A stretch of 64,000 nucleotides of DNA, from assembly GCA_028023455.1 (NCBI GenBank), contig JAQFVV010006203.1, forward strand, positions 12,562,348-12,626,347. Direction: 5' to 3'. The notes under the pieces were generated by a model that was not told the DNA's origin, ran no database searches, and saw only the letters and a list, made by a program, of their open reading frames with translations. A program made the translations under genes and the position numbers. This DNA comes from Epiperipatus broadwayi. Lineage: Eukaryota > Onychophora > Udeonychophora > Euonychophora > Peripatidae. Positions 23,856 through 35,810 of the stretch are shown one piece after another; within the stretch, counting starts at the first letter, position 1, and each line of letters starts with the position of its first letter.

Positions 23856-24332
23856 ATCTATATCAGGGGTGTCCAACAAGTCGATCGTAATCCACCGGTC
23901 GATCGCAAAGCCATTTTTGGTCGATCGCGAAGCCAATCTGGCAAAAGCGGTCGGATAATGAGTGAAACAAATTAAGTCAAGATTTTCACGTTTTTTATTT
24001 TTGTTTTTATTCTAATTTTTTTTTTTTTTCCAATTCTATATAGGTGAAGTCGTATCATTATTGAAAATAATATTTTTAATCTTGATTTAATGTAGCTAAT
24101 TTGAATTAATAAATATTGTTAATAATTACTCATGTTGCCTTAATCCCCCTCCCCCGGACATGAGTTTTTTGGCCCGTTAAATAATTGTTATTTTTTACTA
24201 GGTAGATATATAAAAATGGTATGTATTTTACACCTCCCGCGATCGCACCATGACAACAAGTCGATCGCAAAACATTTTTAAAATAAAAAGTAGGTCTTAT
24301 GAACACAAAAGATGGCCACCCCTGATCTATAT
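23856..24332. mobile_element. hAT-type MITE with perfect 8-bp target duplication
   Basis: The element proper is 23864-24324 (461 bp). It starts CAGGGGTGTCCAACAAGTCG and ends GATGGCCACCCCTG, so the inverted termini share CAGGGGTG(T/G)CCA, typical of hAT elements. It is flanked by identical 8-bp ATCTATAT duplications at 23856-23863 and 24325-24332, the hAT target-site length. The repeated GTCGATCG subterminal motifs occur near both ends. No coding capacity. It lies about 260 bp upstream of the P450 first exon. Confidence 0.93.
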
Positions 24333-24589
24333 TAATTATTATAACAATTATACATTGATGATATTTTTTAACATTTACTTTTTAAAAAAACGCAGGATTA
24401 TTTAATTAAACAAATGAATAAAATTACTGTTTTCAGCTAACTTTAACACTTTAATGTTCCTTATTCATTGAAGAATATGATTATATAATTTTTTTTTTTA
24501 AAATAACAACAACAAAAAAAACTGGTTTCACATTTATTATTACATACTTTTGCAAATGCTTTTAGATTTCGATAATATTTTTGACGAGC

Positions 24590-24945
24590 ATGGTAGCAAA
24601 TATTGCTATTCTAAGTAGTCCGATTAATATTTTATTATTTTTGTTTTATCTTATTATACGTATTTATCCTTAGTCGTCTTGGCCGAAAAAAAAGAAATAT
24701 TCCTCCAGGCCCTAAAGGAATTCCATTTGTAGGACATACATATCTTTTCAAACCGAATGCTTATAAAGTTTTAAATGAATTAACTAAACAACGTGGATCA
24801 ATATACGAAATCAGTTTTTTTGGACAGCCTATAATTGTGCTTGGTAATTATGAAATAATTAAAGAAGCATTTGTAAAAAACGGAGAAATATTTTCTGGCC
24901 GACCAAAAGCTTTTTTATTTCAATAGTACAATGATAATTATCGTG
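24590..24945 (+). pseudogene. P450 pseudogene exon 1: membrane anchor and proline hinge
   Basis: The ATG at 24590 opens a frame MVANIAILSSPINILLFLFY, a credible N-terminal ER signal anchor. It hits TAG at about 24671, while the hinge RNIPPGPKGIPFVG continues one base out of register, so a single-base frameshift separates them. The rest reads through the A-helix and beta-1 region (ISFFGQPIIVLGNYEIIKEA) to FSGRPKAFLFQ, then TAG at 24924-24926 where Lys or another codon would be expected. A donor GTAAAA follows at 24946 after a phase-1 base. Homology to CYP2-like proteins is clear from PPGP, the FSGRP segment and the spacing. Confidence 0.88.
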
Positions 24946-25015
24946 GTAAAAATCTTTTTTCTTTATTTTTTTTTTTTAAAGTAAATTTTTTATTTAATCA
25001 ATTTTTTTTTTTTTT

Positions 25016-25035
25016 AGAGAGAGAGAGAGAGAGAG
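25016..25035. repeat. (GA)n microsatellite
   Basis: About ten GA units just inside intron 1 of the P450 pseudogene, following a poly-T tract. Confidence 0.85.
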
Positions 25036-25357
25036 ATAAAATATACTTCCCGTGTATGTGTGAGTACTCATATTCACACAATTTTATTTTTCACTTTAAT
25101 TAAAATTATAAATTGAAAGTTTGCACGTAATGATGTATTTTTAAGGAGAGGGAAATATTTTTATGCAGATACAGATCAACATTTCAACAATTGTGCCTGT
25201 AAAATATATATTTTGGATTTCAAAATGGATTATATCGATTTTTACTTTTTTATCAGTATGACTTTTTAAAGCAGAATAACTGTAATCCCTAATGAACTAT
25301 AAACTAAAAAAAATGCAAAGTGGATCCACCGTTACTTTAACTCGGATCATATTTAAG

Positions 25358-25616
25358 GATCCAATTTATTGACCGAAGTCATCCTGCCATTACTATAAAC
25401 AATCAGAGGGTGATGGCCGCTCCTCACTTTTAACAATCTGCTTCATCTAAAGGGTGATGGCCGCACCTCACTTTTAACAATCTGCTTCATCTAAAGTTTA
25501 ATACGTATATAGGTGTTAAACTTTAGATGAAGCAGATTGTTAAAAGTGAGGTGCGGCCATCACCCTCTGATTGTTTATAGTAATGGCAGGATGACTTCAG
25601 TCAATAAATTGGATCC
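25358..25616. repeat. Long hairpin with a 44-bp duplication in one arm
   Basis: The right arm (about 25516-25616) is a near-perfect complement of the left arm (about 25358-25501), both ending in GGATCC. The left arm carries a 44-bp block starting AGGGTGATGGCCGC twice in tandem (25407-25450 and 25451-25494); the right arm has it once. The loop is about 15 nt around ATACGTATAT. It is an MITE/foldback-like structure in P450 intron 1. Confidence 0.88.
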
Positions 25617-25864
25617 AAGTTAATAAATGTAAATATTAATAATAATTGCTCAAATGTAGATTAAATTAAAGCGGAAGTTTATTAACGGCTTTGTATTAGT
25701 TTATACACAACTCGCTGGAAGTTTACAGTAACTTTCACTTTAATTTTGTCTATGTTTGAGCTATTATGAATAATATTTACTATATGATTTTTTTTTTATT
25801 AAAATAAATTAAGATTTATTAGATACAATTGAACATGTTTATCAATACATAGCTATATTCTATT

Positions 25865-28100
25865 TCACTGTTGCAAAGCATTCTCTCTGTAGAACTTGCT
25901 GTGGTCTGAGACTGGGGGCCATTTTCCTCCACTCCTCTGGGAGGGTGACCCTAGCCCAGGTTTTACGAAAAAGCCAGTCCGGAGCCAGCAATCTATCTCT
26001 GTTCCTGAGCCGCTTGAGTAATTTGATATAGATGTTGCAGACACTGTGATTAGCATTTTCAAATATACACTTGCATCTGTATAGCCAGATTGCAAAGGTT
26101 AGAAGAATGGCAATTCTGATTTTCTAGAATATGCCACTCTTTATAACCTTTTGAATGGCTAAAACTTCTCTAATATCAAGCGACACGCTTTCATTAATAA
26201 ATGATCTGATCGGCTTGAGAAAAGGGCAGAAATACAGGAGGTGATGAATTGTCTCATCTGCTGTGGCACATAGTTGGCATTGAGGTTTGATCTTGCTAAA
26301 CCCTCTTTTCCACACCAGAAAATAATTTGTTTACAGGGAGGCAAGGTTGATCTTTAGCAGAAAGTCAATGTATTTTGGTTCTAAGAACCAATTTTTAGAT
26401 TTTGCTATGAGTTGTTTATTGTTTAACCCTAGATCATTCTGTAAAATGGTTTGATTGGTGTATTTGAGTTGTATGTTTGCCAATAGGTCTTTTTTTCTCT
26501 ATTGTATGTTGTGTTATGTTTGCTGAGTTTCTGATATAAGTCCATATATCCATCATCCATTTGCTGGCAAGCAGACGAGGTGTATCTGTGGGCTCCACTG
26601 TCAGTGTGAGGTTTAGATTTGTTTGTTCAAGGCTGGCCACACACAGCACTTCCAGAGCTTTTTGAAGGTACAGGATGGACACTGCATGCAGGCTGAGCCC
26701 ATTTGATTCTTTGGGAATTTGAGCTTTAACCATGTTTATGGCCATGACTTTGCCATTCCAAAGCAGCCTAGAGCATAAAGAGTTCATTGATCATTCAAAT
26801 GTTTTGGTGGGTTTTATAAATGGCAGGTAGTAGCTTAGTCTCGGCTAGACTAGCATGTTGATTAAGGCAACCTTGCTGGGCAGTGATATTGAAATTCTTG
26901 ACAGTGAGCTGACTACCTTTCTTGTTTTGTCTAGTATTGAGTTCAAGATTACATTTGACATGGCTAATTTAGACTTGGCAATGGCAAAGCCCAGAAATGA
27001 TTGTGGCTGGGCCATGAATATTGAGGGAATTGTTATACCTGTTTTGATTTTCCAGATGGAAGATTTATTGTAATTGCCTCTAAGATTTAGTTTTTTGGCA
27101 TATTTGTTTATGATTTGTATTACGATTTGAAGCTGGGATTTGTGAGGAATGAATATGAAAACATCATCAACATATCAGAGGTGGTGAACTGAATGTTTCA
27201 GTGCTGGCACATATATATCCGGCATATTGCATTCTATTTCCATGAGAAAGGGGTTAAGTAGCCAAAGGGGATCCTTGTGGTATGGATAGATGGGGTCTGA
27301 ATACCTCTGAAAGCTTTCCATCTAGAGAGGTAAATATCGATCTGTAAATTTCCAATAATACGGATGTAAACATTCGGCCCCTGATAATCATGAAGCGTTT
27401 GTAGTAAGATTGATGGGATGACATTCTCAAATGCTGAGGAAAAGTCTAGTTGAATAACTAATGGGTTTGATTTTCTTTGTAGTCTGACATGTTCAGAAAG
27501 TAGTATGAAGTGCTGGCCCGCATTACTAGTGGAGGTGCCTTTGTGGGTGAATTGATATTTGGTGATGTGTTTATATATCTATTCTTGTATGTGATCTTTA
27601 ACTATGGATTCTATTGTTTTAATGAGGAGTGGTATTTGGTGATGTATTTATATATCTATTCTTGTATGTGATCTTTAACTATGGATTCTATTGTTTTAAT
27701 GAGGAGTGGAATCATGGAAATTGGACATATGTTTATTAGCTTCGAGGGGTTGATCTGTTTTTTTTAAAAAGGCACCAGTGCAACAGGGTAGAGGTCAGGA
27801 ATGTTCTGGAACTCCCTGGCAACATCAATCATTTGTCGGACTATGAGTAAGGTGTATTGGCTCAGATGCAGTAGCACAAATCTTGGGATACCAGGTAGTC
27901 CCGGATGTGTGCTCTCTGGGTAGTTCTGTAGCTTTTGTACTATATGTGATTCGATGATATTGTGATTAGTGTTTACATCTAGTTCTCCCCAAACCATCCC
28001 AATCTCAAAGTTATAGCTTTGTAGCTCACATTGAAAATGGTTATATATTTTGAAAAACTGTATGATTTTTTGTATCAAAATTAAAGGAAAGTTTGTTCTT
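25865..28100 (-). pseudogene. Second type of LINE: RT plus zinc-knuckle end, degenerate
   Basis: Read on the minus strand, the ordered landmarks are as follows. A pre-RT segment (frame 28078-27764) ends in IPDLYPVALVPF. Next, in other frames, come IKTIESIVKDHIQE (RT block 1) and LDFSSAFENVIPSILLQTL (block A, catalytic Asp, about 27390-27450). The polymerase motif YVDDVFIFI is at about 27148-27174, with the DD retained. Far downstream (frame 26315-26124) is a CQLCATADETIHHLLYFCPF knuckle (CxxC...H...C). Stops and frameshifts are frequent, and one is a 77-bp tandem duplication at 27556-27709. Protein strings differ from the family at 11465-13345, so this is a separate LINE family. The plus-strand frame at 26855-27073 is shadow. 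Confidence 0.82.
27556..27709. repeat. 77-bp tandem duplication inside the LINE
   Basis: The block starting TATTTGGTGATGTGTTTATA occurs twice (27556-27632 and 27633-27709) with a single obvious difference. Since 77 is not a multiple of three, it shifts the RT frame. Confidence 0.85.
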
Positions 28101-28614
28101 TTATTTTTCCATTGTTTGCCCAGAAATCAGATTGAGATAATTATGAAATAAAATGCTATAATCAAGTCAAAACATTTGCTCAAGGTGTCATCTTCTCTAT
28201 CTAATTAAATTCAAAATCCTAATATGTATACTACATAAGTGTTTGTAATAATAATAAAAAAACTCAACCATTCCTAATCACGCGTTTATGTACTTAAGTG
28301 GTATTTAAGTAAAGATCTTTATATTAGATTAGCACATCTGTTTGTTATTCTGTCAAACTAAAATTCAGATAAATAAAAATTTTAAACAAATTAAGATATT
28401 TTTTTAGGGAATCAATTTCGTCAATCCATCTAAATTTCAATTACTAGTCTTACAAAGATGTGTACCAGTGATAAACTTGTGAAAATTAAAATTGGTGAAA
28501 AAAATAAAACCTACTGTAACACATGGTCGAAAGTAGATGGAAAAATTTGATTATTTAATAAATTCAAATCATTAAAAGAAATTTTTAAGTGTGCTAAAAA
28601 TGTTAAAATTAAAT
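28101..28614. other. A+T-rich intronic DNA, nothing recognised
   Basis: No open frame or repeat family member recognised in this stretch of P450 intron 1. Confidence 0.55.
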
Positions 28615-28785
28615 GGGACTTGAACTCAGATTTTCAAGTTACCTACAACTATATACTCTATCTTGTACAACAGATACACATGACCACATACATTTGAAAA
28701 AGATAAATGATCTCTGACATTCGTATTTCATGCTGAACCAGCACTCATCAGTTTGTCCAGATCACCATCTCCCAAACATGGGGCT
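28615..28785. repeat. Family A single arm
   Basis: Begins GGGACTTGAACTCAGATTTT and runs through ATGACCACATACATTTGAAA to GTCCAGATCACCATCTCCCA. It matches the left arms at 1440 and 13487 but has no core or second arm. Confidence 0.75.
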
Positions 28786-28834
28786 ACCAGAAAAATATTT
28801 CAGAGAAGATAAGATATTGTTTTAATTTGCAATA

Positions 28835-30250
28835 ATAATACTGATATACATTCAAATATCAGCCTTTAAAGCTAATTGTGCATACACTTTGTGAGTGTTA
28901 ATAATAAATGAATACTTTCTCACCAATATAAGATATAGTATTTATGGAGGAATAAAAGGAATCCTCTTATTCCTATGACTCAAATGCTTATATATGAGCA
29001 AATCTGAAGTACTGGCAAGTAAAGCGTGAGGATGGAACCGTCACTTTAAATTACTATATACGATGTCTGAATGAATGACGTCGGTGAAATTGTCTAGAAT
29101 TTACTAAATGTCATTCCAACTGAAACTTAATCATATGTAAATAAGCATTTACTTTATATAGCATATGTTTACAATTGTATACATTCAAATATCAGCCTTT
29201 TAAGCTAATTGTGCATACACTTTGCGAGTTTTAATAATAAATGAATACTTTCTCACCAATACAAGATATAGTATTTATGCAGGAATAAAAGAAATCCTCT
29301 TATTCCTATGATTCAAATGCTTATATATGAGCAAATCTGAAGTACTGGCAAGTAAAGCGTGAGGATGGAACCTTCACTTTAAATTATTATATACAATGTC
29401 TGAATGAATGATGTGGTTGAAATTGTCTAGAATTTACTAAACGTCATTCCAAGGATGGAACCTTCACTTTAAATTACTATATACAATGTCTGAATGAATG
29501 ATGTGGTTGAAATTGTCTAGAATTTACTAAACGTCATTCCAACTGAAACTTAATCATATGTAAATAAGCATTTATTTTATATAGTGTATATTTACAATTG
29601 TATACATTCAAATATCAGCCTTTTAAGCTAATTGTGCAGACGTTTAGTAAATTTTGACAATTTCACCCACGTCATTCATTCAGACATACGTATATAGTAA
29701 TTTAAAATGACGGTTCCATCCTCACGCTTTACTTGCCAGTACTTCAGATTTGCTCATATATAAGCATTTGAGTTGTAGGAATAAGAGGATTCCTTTTATA
29801 CCTGCATAAATACCATATCTTGTATTGGTGAGAAAGTATTCATTTATTATTAATACTCGCAAAGCATATGCACAATTAGCTTAAAAGGCTGATATTTGAA
29901 TGTATACAATTGTAAACATATGCTATATAAAATAAATGCTTATTTACATATGATTAAGTTTCAGTTGGAATGACGTTTAGTAAATTCTAGACAATTTCAC
30001 CCATGTCATTCATTCAGACATCGTATATAGTAATTTAAAGTGACGGTTCCATCCTCATGCTTTACTTGCCAGTACTTCAGATTTGCTCATATATAAGCAT
30101 TTGAGTCATAGGAATAAGAGGATTCCTTTTATTCCTGCATAAATACTATATCTTGTATTGGTGAGAAAGTATTCATTTATTATTAACACTCGTGAAGCGT
30201 ATGCACAATTGTAAACATATGCTATATAAAATACATGCTTATTTACAAAT
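28835..30250. repeat. Family D: tandem ~330-bp units followed by inverted copies
   Basis: The unit starts CATTCAAATATCAGCC and includes AGTACTGGCAAGTAAAGCGT. It occurs in forward orientation from about 28850 and about 29184, with a third forward start near 29604. Two inverted copies follow (about 29640-29985 and 29985-30240). In the second forward unit a 90-bp block starting AGGATGGAACCTTCAC is duplicated (29363-29452 and 29453-29542). The whole is a palindromic array of about 1.4 kb inside P450 intron 1. Confidence 0.88.
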
Positions 30251-30990
30251 AATAATACTGACTAATTTCAATCTGGGCATGGTAATGATGCAATAAGAAA
30301 ATGATCTAGAGGGGCTAGACATAAAAAGTGAGTCCCGGGGACAAAGTCCACCCCCCCCCCTGTAATAGCGTTACAGGCAAAAAAATTTAAATTTTCAAAC
30401 ATACCCAAAAATAGTACTTATGAGTAAAATATACAAGCATATAATATATTTTATAAGTATGGAAAAGCAATCTAAAGTTTTTATTTTGTTCTGTTCATGT
30501 ATGTGCATTCAATTACTTACATTAGAAGATTTTCCCACAAAATTTGCAATACCTCTTCTGCTTCCATGGCTACTAGAAGTAGATGAACACAAATTGCCAA
30601 TGCCAATAATCAATTGCGTTTCAGTTTCAGCAAATCAGTTCAGATGATTACAAAGCAAAAGTAAATTTATATGACTGAATTACAAACTAAACTTGATGGC
30701 TATGGAATTAGTCCACCATAAAAATATTAAATTAAATGGTACATATAATATTTTTTCAGTCACACATTATATTTCAGTCAACAATAATTATTCACAATAA
30801 ATTAACTTTAAAAAGTTAATGTTGATTTTGTGTATGTATTTTGGGCTGCAGAAAGGAGCTTACTATTAACTGAAAGGAGCCCCTTTGATTCCTCTTGGAG
30901 GCCTTAAAGGAACCGAGCAGGGCAAACTGCTAATGTTCACACCATAAGTTCTTGTCATTGCAGCAGTTATAATTATGTGATTAATCATAT
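30251..30990. other. Intronic DNA, no gene identified
   Basis: Contains a C-run (about 30351-30360) and a 75-codon frame (30420-30647) with Leu/Pro-rich composition and no domain I recognise. The segment 30840-30960 is less A+T-rich and may be repeat-derived. Confidence 0.45.
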
Positions 30991-30994
30991 AGTA

Positions 30995-31330
30995 TACAAA
31001 CATGGATAGGCTGTTCACCAACATTGTTTTTACCTCTAAACATCACATGATCTAGGTGCAGTGCTCTCAGATCCAAGGCTCCTCACTGATGAAGGCCAAA
31101 AGCCAGAAACTAGTCTGGGGATATTGGATGAGTAGGCATTAGATAGGGATTTTATGCACAAGCCTTCTGGCATCCATTGATTGCTCTTGTTAGCACAAGA
31201 TGGCACTACTATATGGAGAGTGTTGTTTTGTTTTGAATTGTTTTTACCTGTGAGTTTAAGATCAAAAAACACCATGGTCTTTCTTCTCAGTTGCCTGATG
31301 AGGCAGAATAAATGTATGTGTAAATGATAA
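30995..31330. repeat. Family B repeat, partial copy
   Basis: Shares CTCAGATCCAAGGCTCCTCA and GGGATTTTATGCACAAGCCT with copies at 35780-36535 and 57343-57922. It starts CATCACATGATCTAGG and runs to about the GGCACTACTATATGGAGAG segment. The minus-strand frame 31036-31347 is a repeat by-product. Confidence 0.78.
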
Positions 31331-31419
31331 ATATTTTTCCTATACAATCATGATAGACTAAAATAAATTATGGCCCTTATTCCCAGTTGGCTGTAAATTC
31401 ACCAACCAAGGCAGCAGGT

Positions 31420-34325
31420 GGTGGCCAAAGGTGGAGGGTGCTAAGAATCCCCTGATTGTGGACCCAGGCTGCCATTTGATGATGACATTTTATTTAGGTA
31501 CTTACAACTATAGATCACTTTCAAGAGAAGGAAGATTGCAAGAAGAAAAAGAATTATCTTATATTAAATGGGACATTATTGGACTTTATGCAGTTAGAAG
31601 AAAAGGTGAAGTGACAATTGATTAGAAAAGTGGACATGTACTCTACTATAAAAGCACAAATATTGAAAATACAAGTAGAGTAGGATTCATTATAAATAAA
31701 GTGGGAAAACAACATTGTGGAGATTGATGGTGTATCAGACAGAGTGGCAAGATTAATTATACAACTTAATAGCAGATACCAAATTCAGATAATTCAGTTT
31801 TATGCTTCAACAAGTTCTCATAGTGATGAAGTAGTAGAAGATTTTTATATGGATGTATAAAAGGCTTTTGATCAGAGTAAACAACATTTTAAAATTGTTA
31901 TGGAAGATTTTAATGCTAGAATTGATAAACAAATGAGAGATGAAAGCGATGTAGGTAATTTTGATTATGGTAATAGAAATGAGAGAGGACATAGACTTGT
32001 GGAGTTATCAGAAAAAGAAAAACTTTATATTATGAATTCTTTTTTTTGAGAAAAATGTTAAAAGGAAATGGACATGAAAGCATCCAAATAAAGGTATAAC
32101 ACAATTGGATTATTATAGAAGAATTGGTTTATATTTTGACTAACAGAAAATACATATTTCAAGATTGTAATGTTCTTAATAAATTTAACACAGGAAGTGA
32201 TCATCGATTAGTAAGATGTAAGATAAGTGTTAATGCAAAATGCAAAACTCGAGAGACAACAATTATTAAGAAAAATAATATTTTCAGTCTCCAGAAACAT
32301 TCTAATGAATTTAAATTAGAACTTGCAAATCGGTTTTAAGTATTAGTAGATTTTGAACATGATTCAGATTTGAATGAAATTAATAAGAAAATAACTGATA
32401 CACTTTTAAAAACTGCAACAAAGATAGCTGGTAGAAAGAAACAGCAATTGACCAATAAAATTTCTCTTGAGATGAGAGAATTTATGAAGAAAAGAAGGAA
32501 TATGAAAATAGACAAAAATGATTCATTAAAAAGAAATGAATACCTCGAATTTTGTAAAATGGTGCAGAAAAGTTGAAAGTGATATAAGAAAGTATAATGG
32601 TGAACTAGCAAGGACAGCTGTAGAAGAAAATAAAAGCCTCAAGAGTGTAAAACACCATTTTGGTATAGGTATGAAATTTATATCTGCAATAAGAAAAAAA
32701 GATGGAATTATTACTAAAAAGAGAGATGGCATCATGAAATGGGTAGAAGACTTCTATCAAGAATTATATAGTAATAAAGAACAAGTACCTCCTATATCTA
32801 TTATATCTTCCAAATTGCCCAGAATTTTAAATGAAAAAATGAGACATGCAATTATATTTATAAAGAAAGGGAAAGCTCCAGGTAATGATGGAATTATAAT
32901 TGATATATTAAAAGAAGCAGGTGAAGAAATCGAATTTTTTTAGCAAAGTTATATACCAAATATTTAAATGATAAAGATGTACCAGATGATTAGAAGAATG
33001 CAGTATTAATATTAATATTTTAAAAAAGTGATAAAGAAGATATTAGAAATTACAGACCTATCAACTTTTTATCAGTTTTATACAAAATTTTTACCAAGAT
33101 CTATAGGAACATTGGATTTTTACCAACCAAGAGAACAAGCTGTATTTACAAACTGGTTTTAGTACAGTAGATCATATCCAGATATTGAGAGAAGTTATGG
33201 AATGGACAAGTGAATATAAATTGCCATTATGCTTTGGATTTGTAGATTATGAAAAGGCATTTGATTCTATAAACATTTCTTCAGTGATTAAAGTAGTGGA
33301 TCATCAAGGTGTAGATCCAAGATATTATCATATTTTAAAGAACATTTATAAAAATGCAACAGCAACAATTAGATTACACAATGATACTAGGAAAATCAAT
33401 ATTGAGAAGGTTGTAAGACAGGGTGACTTCAAATCTCCAAAACTTTTTACAGCAGTGCTCCAAGAAGTATTTGGTGGATTAAAATGGAAAGCTAAAGGAG
33501 TGAAAATAAATGGAGATTATTTAAGTCATTTAGATTTTGCAGATGATGTAATTGTTTTTGAAAATAATGCTTTAGAGCTGCAGGAAATGTTGCAGGAGTT
33601 ATCAGATGAAAGTAGGAAAGTAGGACTAAAGATAAATATTGAAAAGACTAAAGTAAAGTTCAATGGATTTTCTCAAAATGTAAAAATAAAGATTGATTAT
33701 GATGAGTTTGAAAAAATTAACAACTACAAATACCTTGGTCAGATTATTAATACAGATGGAAACATAATGGATGAAATTAATCATAAAATTAAACTTGGTT
33801 GGAGTGCTTTTGGTAAAAATAACTTGATACTAAAAGGAAATATGCCTATGTGTTTGAAAAGAAATGTTTTTAATAAATGTGTTTTACCAGTTCTTACTTA
33901 TGGATCTGAGACTTGGACACTTAATAGACGACCAATATAGAGAATTCAGACCAGTCAAAGAAGTATGGACAGATGCATTTTAGGAGTACCAAGAAGAGAT
34001 CGAAAATGTAATATATGGATAAGAGAACAAACAGATGTTATTGACCTCATTGAAAAAATTAAAAGACTGAAGTGGAGTTGGGCTGGATGTATTGCTGAAA
34101 GAGATGATAATAGATGGACGATTGCAATCTTAAACTGGATTCCAACAGATTGTAAAAGACCCAGAAAGAGACCACATGTGAGATGGATGGAAGAAATAAG
34201 AAAGTTTTGCAGGGGGGATGTGGAGAAGAGAAACTAAAGATCAGAGAAGATGGATTGAAATGGAAGAGACCTTCCTCCTGCAGTGGATTGATAATGGCTG
34301 ATGATGATTTTGAGCACAAATAAGA
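31420..34325 (+). pseudogene. RTE-like LINE: endonuclease and reverse transcriptase, inactivated
   Basis: This is the most complete LINE in the window. The apurinic-like endonuclease is read in pieces from about 31480 to 32340. It includes GTYNYRSLSREGRLQ; LYAVRRKG, where the family's catalytic Glu (xEVR) is Ala; MEDFNARI, for the usual GDFNA; and GSDHRLVRC, the conserved SDHR. The RT follows: GKAPGNDG (about 32865-32890), NYRPIN (about 33045), GFVDYEKAFDSI (block A) and LDFADDVIVF with an intact FADD at 33536-33547. The C-terminal SWAG...RPHVRWMEEI segment, typical of RTE-type elements, is at 34060-34210. Frames break at least near 31620, 32040, 32338, 32940-33180 and 33938. It ends near a GATGATGAT-like tail at about 34305. 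Confidence 0.88.
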
Positions 34326-34924
34326 TAAATATGTAATAAAATTATTTTGTTTGTTTATAATGAACCTTAAAATTAGCTTAAGGCGAGAAAAAAGTAATAA
34401 ATTTTCTTTAGCAAATATGCATGTGAATATGGGGTAGCATATTGTAAATGACCAATAGTGAGGAGGGGCATTCTATATCCCCCACTAACCTCCCTGGATG
34501 TGCCTCTGTTAAAAGTAAGGTAACGTAACTATAAACTGTAAAAGTATAAGTCTTATGAGGCTTCTTGTTAAACACAAAAATATTTGTAGTACTTTTATGA
34601 AAATTTTCACTATTACCCGAAATATTTTATTGTCTTATGATACCTTCAGTAATAAATTATTTTATAAACAATGTTAATTTAAATGTCAGCCAAACGAAAA
34701 AAAAAATCATTTTTAATTTAAATTTTTAAAATTGAATTGAATGGAGTACTTCGTGGGTTAAGTAGACTAAAAAATTTTCATATGATATTCTACATATAAC
34801 ATATTAAAATTTGGAATACCACTGAAATACCGCATTTATTATTATTTATTAGAAATAAAGTGACATACATTTTTATAATAATTATAAAAGTATAAATCTT
34901 CTTGAGATCTTTGCCAAAGCCTCT
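34326..34924. other. Intronic DNA between LINE and hAT remnant
   Basis: No feature recognised apart from A+T-rich low-complexity sequence. It may include flanks of the hAT element. Confidence 0.5.
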
Positions 34925-35810
34925 AAAACTTCGTCAGTGTTTAAGGAAGCTCACAATTCTTGGTGAATTGTCATTATAGCTAAGCCAATCTCGGCTCTGA
35001 TATTATGTTCAGTAAGTATATCTTGATTCTACATAATGTAGACAATGGTTGTTCAGCTGATGCTGTTGTTATTGGTAAAGATGCAAACAATTTCAATATA
35101 TTGTGAATTGTGGGATATAAATGAGAGTTGCAAATATTCAAGCAATCCATTAAAAAATAAGTTTTGATCAATACAATGATGCTCCATATCTTCACCTCAT
35201 CAAAAATGCTTCTTTATTGCAAGTAATATTACTTAACCATTGTTCATTGATGGCTTCTATAGATAGGAATATTTCATCATCTGTTACTTGTTTAATGTTT
35301 TGAGGAAGAAAAATTTCTATGCTTTGCAAAATTTTTCTGTGTCTGTAAGAATCTGTCATTAATTTGAGATGTAAAGAAATCAAGAAACATCAGAAAAAGT
35401 TATATCTTGTCACACTCTTCTGGACTGTCAGTTTCTATATTTGATAGTTGTGTCTGCTTTGTAGTTCTAGGAATTTCGAGCTTGTAGACCTGATAATGTG
35501 CAATTTCCTCAGCATTTTTATAAATATCAATAAATTTTAAAATGCACACAGGTTTCAGACTACTTTATTTTAATTGCAGGAATACAACTAATCCACAGTA
35601 AAGTGAGAATATACAATTAGCAATGCACATTCCAATTATAGACAGCTGTTTTTGTAAGTGATCTAAATGGGAAAGCTTTACTTGATGCTTCACTGATTGT
35701 AAATTATTCAATTTCAGCAAGGGAGACATTATTGATGTTGTATAACTCAATAAACATTGAAAGTTCATCTAAGTGTTCAATCAATAAATATCACATGATC
35801 ACCATTTCTT
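34925..35810 (-). pseudogene. hAT-family transposase C-terminal remnant
   Basis: hAT transposases cut and paste DNA, and their C-terminal dimerisation region is conserved. The minus-strand frame 35195-34980 ends with LPITTASAEQPLSTLCRIK, matching the family's LP..TASAERSFS.LRRIK hallmark, then ISEPRLA and, past a stop, an alanine/isoleucine-rich tail to about 34930. The preceding frames 35383-35192 and 35768-35565 have composition and position compatible with the upstream all-alpha part, but they are out of register. The N-terminal BED finger and catalytic DDE residues are not recognised. No terminal repeats were found. Confidence 0.78.

Noticed and set aside
24590-24945. Programmed frameshifting or an extra small intron to rescue P450 exon 1
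   Set aside because: No GT/AG pair restores both the hinge frame and the anchor, and the TAG at 24924 would remain; other exons are also broken.
28835-30250. CRISPR-like array
   Set aside because: The units are about 330 bp long, partly inverted, without short repeats and unique spacers, and the DNA is eukaryotic.
32336-32735. Two minus-strand frames within the RTE-like element
   Set aside because: Antisense shadows of the linker between endonuclease and RT, poor in complexity.
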